In this document: piece by piece, positions 1 to 7,873 of the stretch
Position numbering within the stretch: the stretch's first letter is position 1
How the letters are laid out: each line of letters begins with the position of its first letter
Assembly (NCBI RefSeq): GCF_002583405.1
Contig: NZ_BCMJ01000001.1
Location: 41,438-105,437, forward strand
Source of the DNA: Secundilactobacillus silagincola
Lineage (GTDB): Bacteria > Bacillota > Bacilli > Lactobacillales > Lactobacillaceae
DNA: 64,000 nucleotides
Reading direction: 5' to 3'
The notes under the pieces: model-generated
Database searches by the model: none
Told to the model about the DNA's origin: nothing
Seen by the model: only the letters and a program-made list of their open reading frames with translations
Program-made: the position numbers and the translations under genes

Positions 1-1694
1 GGCGTTGTCGGCTGATCTGGAACTGTCGGTTGATCCGGCGGTGTTGTCGGCTGGTCCGGTATCGTCGGTTGATCCGGCGGTGTTGTCGGCTGATCCGGAA
101 CTGTCGGTTGATCCGGTGGCGTTGTTGGCTGATCCGGAACTGTCGGTTGATCCGGTGGCGTCGTTGGCTGCCCTGGTGTTGTCGGCGGATTAGGGTGAAT
201 ATCCCATCGATGGGTTTCCCCGCCTGTTATATTGACGGTATCGGCTACAATATTGCCATCAATATTGACGCCAGCTTGAATAGTAGCTTCAGGGGCTAGA
301 ATACTACCCATAAACCGACCGCTAACAAAGTTAAAGGTCTGATCTTCAATTCCGAGGTTCCACAAAACATGATTAGGCTCACTATGTGAATTACTATTAT
401 TCAAACTACTAGTAGAGCTGCCATACTCCAGCTGAACTTGAGTCGAAATATTTTGAGTCCCATCAGGAATATCAGTTACGTTAATCACAATGGTTGGTCC
501 GTTAGTATCACTACTAATTCCCTTAATGGAAATAGGATTAGCGGCATTAAGGACACTAAACGGAACATTAACATAAATAATATTATCCGTTGGCGTCGCA
601 TTGGTCACGTCAACATACCGATTATTTTGATCGGAAAAGTCTTTTTTAACCCCTGCAGAATCAGATTGGCTTGAGAACTGAGTGGAATTTTGAATCAGTT
701 CATCAAAAACTTTTTCAAAATCAATATAGGTACTTCCATCAGCATCTTGGTAAACATCTTCTGGCTTTAAATTTTCAATAAGAACGCCATTAACTAAGAC
801 CCGATTATCCTCATCAGTGGTTATTTTGACATCTTTACCAAAGACAACGTGATTAAACGTCGTATTCCTAAAAGCGTTACCTTGTAAATTATCGGCTAAT
901 TGCTGAATATAATCTATGTCTCCCTCAGTTAAATTATCCGATTCCTCAAGGGTGCCAAAATCATTGGAGTGATGCAAAACGCCAACTGCCAAATTACCAT
1001 TTGTATCCGCGTTTAGACTGGCATCATTAGCAAAAATGTGGAACAAAGACGCCAATTTCAAAACGCTATTCGCATTTAAACTATCAACATCAATGCCAAG
1101 ACTTTTCAAAAAGGTATCATCATCAATTGACGTTACCGTCTGTACGGCTTGACTGTCTTTATCTGTAAGATTACTGACCGCGCCTTTAGCAGTCGCTGTC
1201 TCGTCAGTTGCATCATTACTAATTGATTTGCTAGCCGCTTTGAATGTCATCTTCGAAGCTGTGGAAACCGCGGAACTATTAGAAGTATCTGCCACTGAAG
1301 CAGTTGCTTTTGTCTCTTTTAAACTACTCTGTTGAGTTTCAGCACTCTTTTGAGCCCCAGCGGAACTAGCCGTAACAGCCGGTTCTGTCGACGGCTTACT
1401 TGCTGTAACCGCTTCAGTTTTTTCAGTATCCGTATCGTTACTTGTTGGTTGAGTGCCATCCTGCGTTGACGTATCGTTTACCGAATCACTCGCCGTATTG
1501 GCCGTAGCTGTCTGTGCTGCTGGGACAGTATCAGCCGGGGCCGATTGCGCACTAGCATTTATCATGCTCAGTGTAAATCCTGTCATCAGCGTTATTGTGG
1601 TAAGTCCGACATTTAGCCAGCATTTCTCGTTGTTGCACTCAAATTGGCGCAGTTGTTTCTTAGTCATACTATTCACTCTAACAGGTGTTTTCAT
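1..1694 (-). CDS. choice-of-anchor A type surface adhesin, 5' part (gene runs off the window start)
   Basis: An open frame of about 564 codons runs leftward from ATG 1694 with no stop before base 1, so the C-terminus and any anchor lie outside. A GAAGGGAC ribosome site sits about 11 nt upstream. A second ATG (codon 10, MTKKQL) is an alternative start. Residues 1-50 are an atypical secretion signal: a basic stretch, then EKCWLNVGLTTITLM, which resembles a degenerate KxYKxGKxW motif. Residues about 51-200 are a Ser/Thr/Ala linker. Residues about 205-495 look like the choice-of-anchor A domain. The closing segment carries LWN, then GSILAPEA, then GNIVADTVN and ITGGETHRW, which is typical of that family. 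From about residue 497 a Pro-rich 13-residue repeat (TTPPDQPTVPDQP type) begins. The protein is presumably exported and wall-attached. The ligand is unknown. Confidence 0.85.
   Translation of the reverse strand, partial: MKTPVRVNSMTKKQLRQFECNNEKCWLNVGLTTITLMTGFTLSMINASAQSAPADTVPAAQTATANTASDSVNDTSTQDGTQPTSNDTDTEKTEAVTASKPSTEPAVTASSAGAQKSAETQQSSLKETKATASVADTSNSSAVSTASKMTFKAASKSISNDATDETATAKGAVSNLTDKDSQAVQTVTSIDDDTFLKSLGIDVDSLNANSVLKLASLFHIFANDASLNADTNGNLAVGVLHHSNDFGTLEESDNLTEGDIDYIQQLADNLQGNAFRNTTFNHVVFGKDVKITTDEDNRVLVNGVLIENLKPEDVYQDADGSTYIDFEKVFDELIQNSTQFSSQSDSAGVKKDFSDQNNRYVDVTNATPTDNIIYVNVPFSVLNAANPISIKGISSDTNGPTIVINVTDIPDGTQNISTQVQLEYGSSTSSLNNSNSHSEPNHVLWNLGIEDQTFNFVSGRFMGSILAPEATIQAGVNIDGNIVADTVNITGGETHRWDIHPNPPTTPGQPTTPPDQPTVPDQPTTPPDQPTVPDQPTTPPDQPTIPDQPTTPPDQPTVPDQPTT
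4..192 (-). repeat. 39-bp tandem repeat coding a PDQP-rich stalk
   Basis: Four near-identical 39-bp units start at 4, 43, 82 and 121, and a degenerate fifth starts at 160. Each encodes 13 residues of the TTPPDQPTVPDQP type on the minus strand. Unit differences are mostly single bases. The array continues beyond base 1, so copy number cannot be read here. Such Pro-rich arrays usually form a wall-spanning stalk. Confidence 0.9.
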
Positions 1695-1765
1695 ATGCTG
1701 AAGGTCCCTTCGTTGTATTAGAAAATGTTTATGTATAACTCGATATACCATTTCTTACTGATTAC

Positions 1766-1810
1766 TTGATAAATCAGTTTTTATTTTAAATTAGTTTATT
1801 TGATAAATCA
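1766..1810. promoter_or_regulatory. two copies of TTGATAAATCA upstream of the adhesin gene
   Basis: TTGATAAATCA occurs at 1766-1776 and again at 1800-1810, 34 bp apart start to start. The second copy extends to a palindrome (TTGATAAATCAA). They lie 72-117 bp upstream of the adhesin ATG in an otherwise AT-rich leader, a suitable place for a regulator to bind. No known regulator is assigned. Confidence 0.4.
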
Positions 1811-1885
1811 ACCTAATTTTGAAATTTAATTTACTTTAATTACTTTATCCTTATCAATTGGGTAATTGTTAACCTATATAACAAA

Positions 1886-1917
1886 ACAGTCACTAGCAAA
1901 TCTTCGCTAATAACTGT
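1886..1917 (-). terminator. terminator of the EAL gene
   Basis: On the minus strand ACAGTTATTAGC pairs with GCTAGTGACTGT (two G-U pairs) around an 8-nt loop and is followed by TTTTGTTAT. It lies 34 bp after the EAL stop codon. Confidence 0.6.
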
Positions 1918-1950
1918 CTCTTATAGTACTATATTGATTTAAAAATTAAC

Positions 1951-2622
1951 CTATTCCAATTTTACAAGATGAGGTTTACCATAAAAGTAACCTTGACGAT
2001 AAGGTAAGTTTAAATCATCAAGTAACTGATCTTCCTTAGCGGTTTCGGTTCCTTCAACAACCAACCTAATATGGTACTGATTGGCAATCTTTTTCCAGAA
2101 TCGGAGCTGTTCAACAATTTTAAATTCTAGGTTTGCATTGCGAAAATTCTGCATTGCAAACTTAATTTCATTAGCATATGGGAGCAGGAGCTTAATGTGT
2201 TCATAGGTGTTACAACCACTGCCAACATCATCTAAGCTGAGTTGCACCCCACTTGCTGTGTAGCGTTTAGCACTCATGAGCAACTTATCTTCGGGAACAA
2301 GTTGGTCGCTTTCTTCTTCAGTAACCTCTATAATCAGTTTAACTGGAAAAATTTCGCGTTGAACGTCAATTAAAGCTTCTTCCATATGTGGATCAATGAA
2401 TTGACGCCGATTTAGGTTAAACGAAATCGAACCGACTTTTAAACCGATCCGATGGGCAGTCTTCTTGAGTAACCCGATTTGCTCATCTACCGGAATCGCA
2501 GCAAAATTTTGTGGTAGTCGCCAATGTTCGTCATCGTACTTACGAATTAACATTTCGTAGCCAACCAGTGAATTGGTAAATTTATTCAATTGTGGCTGGA
2601 TAAAGTACCTGTACAAGAACAT
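1951..2622 (-). CDS. EAL-domain protein, likely cyclic-di-GMP phosphodiesterase
   Basis: A single-domain EAL protein of about 223 residues with no GGDEF, sensor or membrane segment. The family motifs are all recognisable: YEML in place of EAL, FNLN, IIEVTE, DDVGSG, the Lys in EIKFA, VVEGTE and QGYFYGKP. The metal and general-base residues (E, N, E, DD, K, E, Q) therefore appear kept, and hydrolysis of c-di-GMP is plausible though unproven. Start: the frame is open to a TTG at 2646, but a TATAAT at 2657-2652 would place the transcript start near 2645. GGGGAGGA lies directly before ATG 2622, which I prefer. ATG 2637 is possible. It is transcribed divergently from nox. No diguanylate cyclase is in the window. 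Confidence 0.85.
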   Translation of the reverse strand: MFLYRYFIQPQLNKFTNSLVGYEMLIRKYDDEHWRLPQNFAAIPVDEQIGLLKKTAHRIGLKVGSISFNLNRRQFIDPHMEEALIDVQREIFPVKLIIEVTEEESDQLVPEDKLLMSAKRYTASGVQLSLDDVGSGCNTYEHIKLLLPYANEIKFAMQNFRNANLEFKIVEQLRFWKKIANQYHIRLVVEGTETAKEDQLLDDLNLPYRQGYFYGKPHLVKLE

Positions 2623-2740
2623 TTCCTCCCCTAACATTAATTTCAAACTTGATTATATCATTTATATGATACTTTTTTATCGATTCGCAAAAATTCTGAT
2701 TGTATTCACTAATTTGTATACGAAATGAGGGTTTGTACGT

Positions 2741-4147
2741 ATGAAAGTCATTATTATTGGTTGTACACATGCTGGCACGGTCGCAGCAACAGAGATTTTA
2801 AAAAATCACCCGGAAACTGATCTCACAATTTACGAACGTACTGATAATTTCTCCTTCCTATCTTGTGGGATTTCTCTCTACCTTGAAGGTAAGGTTAAGA
2901 AACTTGAAGATATGTTCTATTCTTCACCTCAAGAACTGCGGGACATGGGCGCTACCGTACACGACAAGCATGATGTTCTTAAAGTCGACGCCAACACACA
3001 CACGATTCAAGTTGCCAACATGGAAACTGGCGAGGTCTTTAACGATACTTATGACAAATTAATTATGACAACTGGCTCATCCGTTAAAGTACCCCCTCTG
3101 TACGGTATCGATAACACTCGGGTATTACTGTGTAAAAACTACCAGCAGGCACAAACAATTTACAAAGCTGCTAAAAAGTACCATAATATCGCCATTATTG
3201 GTGCTGGCTATGCGGGTGTTGAATTTGCGGAAGCCCTTTCTGAGACAGGACATCAAGTATCCTTATTTCAAGCCCGTTCGCAGGTATTGAATAATTACGT
3301 AGACGGTACCATGTCTAACTGGGCAGTACAACAACTGCAAGATCACCATGTGGCTGTTCACTTGGAAACTGAAGTCAGCGCGTTTACCAGCACTAAAGCT
3401 AGTGACCAAATTACAATTGAGACCAATCAAGGCGACTTTAAGACCGATATTGCGTTGGTCAGCACCGGATTCACTCCCAATACGTCTCTCCTATCGAGTC
3501 AAGTTGACGTTGAGCGTCACGGTTCGTTTTTAACCAACCGCTATCTGCAAACATCCAATCCAGATATTTACGCTGCGGGTGATTGCTGCATGGTCCGTTT
3601 TAATCCAACGGGGACGCCAGCGTATACACCACTCGCCAGTGTTGCTATTCGCCAGGGAATGTTGGTTGCACACAACATCTTCGGTCATACTCACCCTTAC
3701 ATTGGCACCCAGGCCAGTTCCGCATTGAGTCTCTACGACCACGCCCTAGCAACTACCGGCCTGACGCTGACACATGCACTCAAACGTGGTATCGATGCTG
3801 ACAGCGTTACCTTTGATGGTACGTGGCGTCCAGGCTATATGCCGTCTACTGATCCACTGACCATTGTGCTGGTTTACGATAAAGGAAGCCGCCGCATTTT
3901 AGGTGCTCAATTGCTCAGCAAGCACGATATTACGCAATCCGCAAATGCCGTTTCAGTTGCCATCCAAAACAACAATACAATTGATGATCTCGCATTTGTC
4001 GATATGCTGTTCCAACCAAATTTTGACTACCCATTTAACTACCTAAACCAAGTTGCACAGTTGGCAATCAACAAAGAAGCCGATGCGGGTCGTACTGAAC
4101 CTCGTTTTACAGCGCCAGGTTATAGTAAGCCCAGTCAAAAATCATAA
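2741..4147 (+). CDS. nox: NADH oxidase, water-forming type (FAD-dependent)
   Basis: A 468-residue flavoprotein of the NADH oxidase/peroxidase/CoA-disulfide reductase family, expected to reduce oxygen with NADH and so regenerate NAD+ for fermentation. Visible features: N-terminal FAD fold (VIIIGCTHAG), redox cysteine C42 in FSFLSCGIS at the Nox position, a central NAD-binding GAGYAGVEFAE motif, and the second FAD motif IYAAGDCC. A peroxidase (Npx) keeps similar motifs, so water-forming is inferred from overall likeness. ATG follows GAGGG by about 10 nt. It is monocistronic, with a bidirectional terminator behind it. Confidence 0.88.
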   Translation: MKVIIIGCTHAGTVAATEILKNHPETDLTIYERTDNFSFLSCGISLYLEGKVKKLEDMFYSSPQELRDMGATVHDKHDVLKVDANTHTIQVANMETGEVFNDTYDKLIMTTGSSVKVPPLYGIDNTRVLLCKNYQQAQTIYKAAKKYHNIAIIGAGYAGVEFAEALSETGHQVSLFQARSQVLNNYVDGTMSNWAVQQLQDHHVAVHLETEVSAFTSTKASDQITIETNQGDFKTDIALVSTGFTPNTSLLSSQVDVERHGSFLTNRYLQTSNPDIYAAGDCCMVRFNPTGTPAYTPLASVAIRQGMLVAHNIFGHTHPYIGTQASSALSLYDHALATTGLTLTHALKRGIDADSVTFDGTWRPGYMPSTDPLTIVLVYDKGSRRILGAQLLSKHDITQSANAVSVAIQNNNTIDDLAFVDMLFQPNFDYPFNYLNQVAQLAINKEADAGRTEPRFTAPGYSKPSQKS

Positions 4148-4153
4148 TCCATT

Positions 4154-4197
4154 AAAAAATCACGTCCAGGAGATTAAGTCACCTGAACGTGATTTTT
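4154..4197. terminator. bidirectional terminator between nox and the VIT genes
   Basis: AAAATCACGTCCAGGAGA pairs with TCACCTGAACGTGATTTTT around a short loop. It has T-runs on both strands, so it can serve both convergent genes. Confidence 0.85.
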
Positions 4198-4215
4198 CTT
4201 TACTTTCAGTAGTAG

Positions 4216-4923
4216 TTATTTCAACATCAACCCAACACTATAGTGAATAATCATCGTGAGAATGCCCACAATAATATTACGAATAATAGCTGTTTTAACT
4301 AAACCATTACCTAGCTTAGCGCTAAGAAACCCGGTAATACCGACCGAAACACAGACCGCTAAAATAGTGACTGGCCATTGAATCGAAACCGGTGATAATG
4401 TCATCGCTAACAGTGGAAAAACACCACCCGCTGCTGCAGAAAATAGAGATGAAAACGCGGCGTTCCACGGACTCATATAGTGGTTTAGCGTTAGATCATA
4501 CTTCACATTAACCACCGTTTCCAACGGTTTTTTAGCCATTAATTCATTGGCAATCTTAGTCGCCGTTTCCTCAGTCACACCACGATCAGTATAGTGATTG
4601 ATCACCGCCTGAAGTTCGGCTTGGTAGTCCGTCTTCAGTAACCGTTTTTCCGTTCGAACCGTCGATTCTTCAGTATCCTTTTGAGTACTAACTGAAGCAT
4701 ATTCGCCAGACGCCATGGAAAAAGCACAGGCTAGCAAGTCTGACAGACCCGCGATAAAGATAGTGAATTGATTAGGGGTTGCTACGGCAACACTAAACAG
4801 CACACCAACCACGGTAAGGATACCATCATTAGAACCAAGCACACCCGCACGTAAGGTGTTTAACTTTTCATCCATCGTTTGGGTGGGCTTTTTCTTTTTT
4901 TGTTTAATCAGTACTTCACTCAT
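4216..4923 (-). CDS. VIT1/CCC1 family iron/manganese transporter, second copy
   Basis: A 235-residue member of the VIT1/CCC1 (nodulin-21-like) family, which moves Fe2+ or Mn2+ across membranes. The family core LGSNDGILTVVGVLF and the SMASGEYASVSTQKD segment are clear. A helical cytoplasmic metal-binding region (about residues 75-130) follows, then three closing hydrophobic segments. The N-terminus is Lys-rich (KQKKKK). It lies 13 bp downstream of the first VIT gene in the same direction and is probably co-transcribed. The two copies are clearly homologous but much diverged, so a heteromeric or specialised pair is possible. Confidence 0.9.
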   Translation of the reverse strand: MSEVLIKQKKKKPTQTMDEKLNTLRAGVLGSNDGILTVVGVLFSVAVATPNQFTIFIAGLSDLLACAFSMASGEYASVSTQKDTEESTVRTEKRLLKTDYQAELQAVINHYTDRGVTEETATKIANELMAKKPLETVVNVKYDLTLNHYMSPWNAAFSSLFSAAAGGVFPLLAMTLSPVSIQWPVTILAVCVSVGITGFLSAKLGNGLVKTAIIRNIIVGILTMIIHYSVGLMLK

Positions 4924-4936
4924 TTAAAAGTCCTCC

Positions 4937-5620
4937 CTAGATATGACCAATTAGCGTACCGATTGCGTAGGTAACAATCATCGTCAGCACACCTGAAACA
5001 ATGTTTCTGACCATCCCATTACCCCTCTTAGCATTGCCCAAAGTGGCCGCACTAAAACCGGTTATAGCTAATGCGATAATGACCGCCAAAAAAGTACCCC
5101 AAATTCTGACAGCTGACGGTAACATCGTAATTGCTAAGAGTGGTAAGATAGAACCAATAGGAAACGAAATCATTGAGGCAATCGCTGCTGCATATGGGCT
5201 CGTGTATTCACCAACGTCAAAGCCATAACGTTCACGCACGGTTGTCACTAATGAATCCTGACTCATCATTTCATGAGTCGCCTGTTCAGCGAGTTCTGGT
5301 GTAATGCCATCATCAACGTACTTTTGCTTGACAAAATCGAACTCGTCGTCGTAATTATCTGCCAATGCTTTCTTCTGATTCATGACTGCTCGCCGCTGCG
5401 CATCCTTTTGCGTATTGACTGAGACATATTCGCCCATCGCCATAGACACCGTACCGGCCAGCATTCCTGAAATACCAGAAATAAAGATAGCAAAGTTGCT
5501 GGTGGTTGCACCGGCGACACCAATAACGATACCGGCAACTGACACGATACCATCATTAGCACCCATTACGGCTGCACGCATGATATTAATACGTTGCGCA
5601 AGAGTTTGCTTCTTTTTCAT
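4937..5620 (-). CDS. VIT1/CCC1 family iron/manganese transporter, first copy
   Basis: A 227-residue VIT1/CCC1 family protein. The family hallmarks AAVMGANDGIVSVAG and SMAMGEYVSVNTQKDAQ are present, then a charged helical segment and C-terminal membrane helices. The frame is open upstream to 5671, but GAAAGAAGG lies about 8 nt before ATG 5620 (MKKKQTLAQR), so that start is preferred. A Fur-family-type palindrome lies 23-37 bp upstream, suggesting metal- or peroxide-dependent control. First gene of a two-gene operon. Whether the substrate is Fe2+ or Mn2+ cannot be read from sequence. Confidence 0.9.
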   Translation of the reverse strand: MKKKQTLAQRINIMRAAVMGANDGIVSVAGIVIGVAGATTSNFAIFISGISGMLAGTVSMAMGEYVSVNTQKDAQRRAVMNQKKALADNYDDEFDFVKQKYVDDGITPELAEQATHEMMSQDSLVTTVRERYGFDVGEYTSPYAAAIASMISFPIGSILPLLAITMLPSAVRIWGTFLAVIIALAITGFSAATLGNAKRGNGMVRNIVSGVLTMIVTYAIGTLIGHI

Positions 5621-5642
5621 GTGTATCAACCTTCTTTCCTCT

Positions 5643-5657
5643 TTAGAATTATTCTTA
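5643..5657. promoter_or_regulatory. Fur-family (PerR/Fur/Zur-like) 7-1-7 box
   Basis: TTAGAAT-T-ATTCTTA is a 7-1-7 inverted repeat matching 14 of 15 positions of the Bacillus PerR-type consensus TTAnAATnATTnTAA. It sits between the divergent VIT operon and the small gene at 5750. Which family member binds is not decided by sequence. Confidence 0.55.
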
Positions 5658-5749
5658 TCTACAACAATCATTCTAAACTCTCTTTAAGCAAAAGTAAAAT
5701 ACTTTTGCGGTTTTTTTACTGTCTTTTTTGTAAAACGGAGGTCTTTTTT

Positions 5750-6133
5750 ATGAACGAACAAGTGGCAAAATACCGACAACTATATGATGCAACGCGTGAC
5801 GCAATCCTTACCGATCCACTTTCAAAATCACAAATTTCAGCCTTTCAGACACAATTAAACGAATTAAAACCAGTTGCATTGAGCGGCTTAAATCAAAAAC
5901 TTGCACAAGCTTATCTAGATTTGATCGGTGAAAACCTCACTTACGCTTCGCACCAACTACTCTTTGTCTTAAATTTAAACCATGATCACTCAACTATCCC
6001 GTTGCCTATTTCGGTTGACCAACTGCGATCTTGGCAAAAAACTCATGCAGCTGAGTACTCACTTTTTACACGAAACCCCTTTCTATACAACGGCTTATCC
6101 GTTGACGAAACAGCTGCATCAGCACTTTTGTAA
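5750..6133 (+). CDS. hypothetical protein, 127 residues
   Basis: ATG 5750 follows a good ACGGAGG site by 9 nt. I do not recognise the family. The product looks soluble, mostly helical and slightly acidic, with no signal peptide, membrane segment or cysteine. It is transcribed divergently from the VIT transporter genes and shares their intergenic region, including the Fur-family-like box, so a stress- or metal-linked role is possible but not shown. A clear terminator follows 33 bp after the stop. Confidence 0.75.
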   Translation: MNEQVAKYRQLYDATRDAILTDPLSKSQISAFQTQLNELKPVALSGLNQKLAQAYLDLIGENLTYASHQLLFVLNLNHDHSTIPLPISVDQLRSWQKTHAAEYSLFTRNPFLYNGLSVDETAASALL

Positions 6134-6165
6134 CATTTCCTTAATATTTCATACACGATATTAAC

Positions 6166-6207
6166 AAAAATACCGATCTTTTCTAATCCAGAGAAGACCG
6201 GTATTTT
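6166..6207 (+). terminator. terminator after the small gene at 5750
   Basis: AAAATACCGATCTT pairs with AAGACCGGTATTTT across a roughly 13-nt loop. The T-rich 3' arm doubles as the tract. Confidence 0.75.
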
Positions 6208-6293
6208 CACGTATTATTTCACTAACTTCCCACTTTTATACTAAAAACAGAGGCGCTGTTATCCTCATTTTTTAATTTATTTATTAATTGGCC

Positions 6294-6310
6294 GTAACAT
6301 TTACGTTACA
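6294..6310 (-). promoter_or_regulatory. candidate WalR (YycF) box
   Basis: The minus strand reads TGTAAC-GTAAA-TGTTAC, an exact match to the WalR direct-repeat consensus TGTWAH-N5-TGTWAH. It lies about 215 bp upstream of the LysM-3D gene, on the opposite strand. WalR controls wall-hydrolase genes in Firmicutes, and this gene's product fits that regulon. Distance and orientation are not ideal. Confidence 0.4.
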
Positions 6311-6395
6311 TGGCGCTTTCATGTTTCAGTTTATTACGTGAATATGACAAAATTTCAAATACATGACCCTTTTCGAATTTAATGTAGTAATTCTG

Positions 6396-6426
6396 TTACT
6401 GAAAAGCAGATTTAGCATGTTATAGT
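6396..6426 (+). promoter_or_regulatory. possible promoter of the LysM-3D gene
   Basis: TTACTG at 6396-6401 and an extended -10 (TG-T-TATAGT, hexamer 6421-6426) are separated by 19 bp, slightly long. This would give a 5' leader of about 90 nt. The rest of the 390-bp gap (6134-6524) holds the upstream terminator, the WalR-like box and AT-rich sequence without further clear signals. Confidence 0.35.
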
Positions 6427-6524
6427 AATACTCGTGGCAAGGATAAATAATTCTTAGCTTATAGTTTCATTAATTTAATCCCTATGCTTAAAAGCATAAC
6501 ATCGAAAGGTTGGTCATACATTTT

Positions 6525-7139
6525 ATGTTACCAAAATCAATAGTTTCACGTAGTTTAGTCATGTTCGGTACTTTAATCGGTCTCGGTTTTGCTACTATCT
6601 CTGCTTCCGCTAAAGAATACACTGTTAAATCAGGCGATAGCCTTTGGAGCATCGCTAAGAACAACAACACCACTACTAAGGCGATTGTTGACGCTAACTC
6701 ACTCAGTTCCGCAAAAGCTGTGATTTTACCAAATCAAAAGTTAACCCTTCCTTCAGCTGTAAAAGCTGATAAGAGTTCACGGATCAAGCCGCTGACGGAA
6801 AATACTTCAAACACCAACAGTAAACCAAAACAAACGGCAACTAAAACTGCTACTAGTGGTTGGACAACCATGGTTGCCACCGCTTATGATCCACAAGTTG
6901 CAGCTGGTGGCCAAGGGACTTCTATTCCTACTGGTACTGGTGTAGCTGCTGCTTTAGACCGTTATCCTAAGGGAACTCAGCTTGAAATCAAGTTCCAAGA
7001 CGGTCATACCGAAAACCGGGTGGTTAACGATACGGGTACTTTTACTTACAGCAACCCTAATCAATTAGACATTTCAATGACTAATTCCGAAGCCATGCAA
7101 TTTGGGCGTCAATCCGTTCAAGTTCGTGTCATCGGCTAA
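6525..7139 (+). CDS. secreted LysM and 3D-domain wall protein
   Basis: About 204 residues. Residues 1-29 form a signal peptide ending ASA. Residues about 31-74 are a LysM peptidoglycan-binding domain (YTVKSGDSLWSIAK). A Ser/Thr/Lys linker follows. Residues about 115-204 are a 3D domain of the Lactobacillus type, with the conserved aspartates in TAYDP, VVNDTG and QLDIS, related to lytic transglycosylase MltA/Rpf catalytic folds. It probably cuts or remodels peptidoglycan. ATG 6525 is preferred over TTG 6510, because the only purine-rich site (GAAAGG, 6504-6509) abuts that TTG. Its distance to ATG 6525 (15 nt) is unusually long, so the start is uncertain. A hairpin element begins just after the stop. 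Confidence 0.85.
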   Translation: MLPKSIVSRSLVMFGTLIGLGFATISASAKEYTVKSGDSLWSIAKNNNTTTKAIVDANSLSSAKAVILPNQKLTLPSAVKADKSSRIKPLTENTSNTNSKPKQTATKTATSGWTTMVATAYDPQVAAGGQGTSIPTGTGVAAALDRYPKGTQLEIKFQDGHTENRVVNDTGTFTYSNPNQLDISMTNSEAMQFGRQSVQVRVIG

Positions 7140-7140
7140 A

Positions 7141-7353
7141 AAAGAGTGCGAAACAACTCGGTAGATTCCAGAATTTAACGTAAAATAATGCGTATTTTGT
7201 CGAACTTTGGCGGAATACGCATTATTTTGTGTTAAATGGCCGGAATCTGAGTTGTGGAACCAATTTAGGCTAGATTACAGTATTGAATAAAAGTAAACTT
7301 TTATTCATGTTTCAGTTAGGAAACCAGTGAAAATTTTTGTCAATATAGGCTTA
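7141..7353 (+). repeat. intergenic hairpin element, copy A
   Basis: It begins right after the LysM-3D stop with GAGTGCG, then CAACTCGGTAGATTCC. A roughly 100-nt near-perfect hairpin spans 7154-7254. Paired blocks are CAACTC/GAGTTG, AGATTCC/GGAATCT, ATTTAAC/GTTAAAT and AAAATAATGCGTATT/AATACGCATTATTTT. The apex is GTCGAACTTTGGCG. The element seems to end at CAATATAGGCTTA (7341-7353), a motif shared with copy D. It fills most of the 310-bp gap and may terminate transcription, but no T-run follows the full stem. Confidence 0.85.
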
Positions 7354-7449
7354 AATCATAGCCCTTCTTGTTGTCCGTTAATCTAACCAACACCGTCTTT
7401 AGGGTTCCTGTGATACAATAATCTTAAATGACATCTGGAGGTTATTTTA

Positions 7450-7866
7450 ATGGGAAAATACATCGTACATTCAACTCTAAGGCCAGCGGGTACACAAGTC
7501 ATGAATCAAACTGGCGGCCACACCTACTTGGCTGATGAGCCATTAGTTGCCAAGGGCACCGACGCTGCACCAAATCCTGTTCAATATTTATTGGGCGCTG
7601 TTGGTAGTTGCATGAGTGTGACAGCACGTGACATTGAGAATTCAGAAGACAATTTAACCATTAAAAAGTTCAAAGTTGATGTCAGTGGTGAAACCACCAC
7701 ATATAGCGACGGCAGTTCTAAAGTGACGCACATGACGATTAAAATCACCGCGGAAACCAACTTGTCACCTTCTGACCACCAGTTCTTCTTAAATGAAGTT
7801 GTTAGAAAATGCACCGTGCACGAATCATTAATCGGTGCAATTCCAATGGATATTACGTTTCAATAG
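7450..7866 (+). CDS. OsmC/Ohr family protein
   Basis: A 138-residue protein of the OsmC superfamily, thiol-dependent peroxidases that reduce organic hydroperoxides. The two family cysteines are visible: C54 in VGSCMSVTAR and C121 in RKCTVHESL. The PVQYLLGAVGSC lead-in is typical of the YhfA/OsmC-like branch rather than true Ohr, and some members of that branch have no proven peroxidase activity. ATG 7450 lies 9 nt after CTGGAGG. It is a single gene between two hairpin elements. Function as a peroxide or electrophile defence enzyme is inferred from family. Confidence 0.88.
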   Translation: MGKYIVHSTLRPAGTQVMNQTGGHTYLADEPLVAKGTDAAPNPVQYLLGAVGSCMSVTARDIENSEDNLTIKKFKVDVSGETTTYSDGSSKVTHMTIKITAETNLSPSDHQFFLNEVVRKCTVHESLIGAIPMDITFQ

Positions 7867-7873
7867 TAGGTAT

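Noticed and set aside
5-299. Plus-strand frames at the window start
   Set aside because: They are reverse-frame readings of the PDQP repeat and the end of the choice-of-anchor A domain.
2582-2770. Minus-strand frame overlapping the EAL and nox starts
   Set aside because: It covers the divergent promoter region and is an antisense reading of the start of nox.
6308-6321. Second cre-like sequence (TGAAAGCGCCATGT on the minus strand) next to the WalR-like box
   Set aside because: It misses two consensus positions, including the conserved T of the right half, and lies more than 200 bp from the gene.
7154-7254. Copy A considered as an ordinary intrinsic terminator only
   Set aside because: The stem is far longer than needed, lacks a T-run after the full stem, and has conserved head, apex and flanks in other copies, so a repeat-element explanation is needed even if it also terminates.
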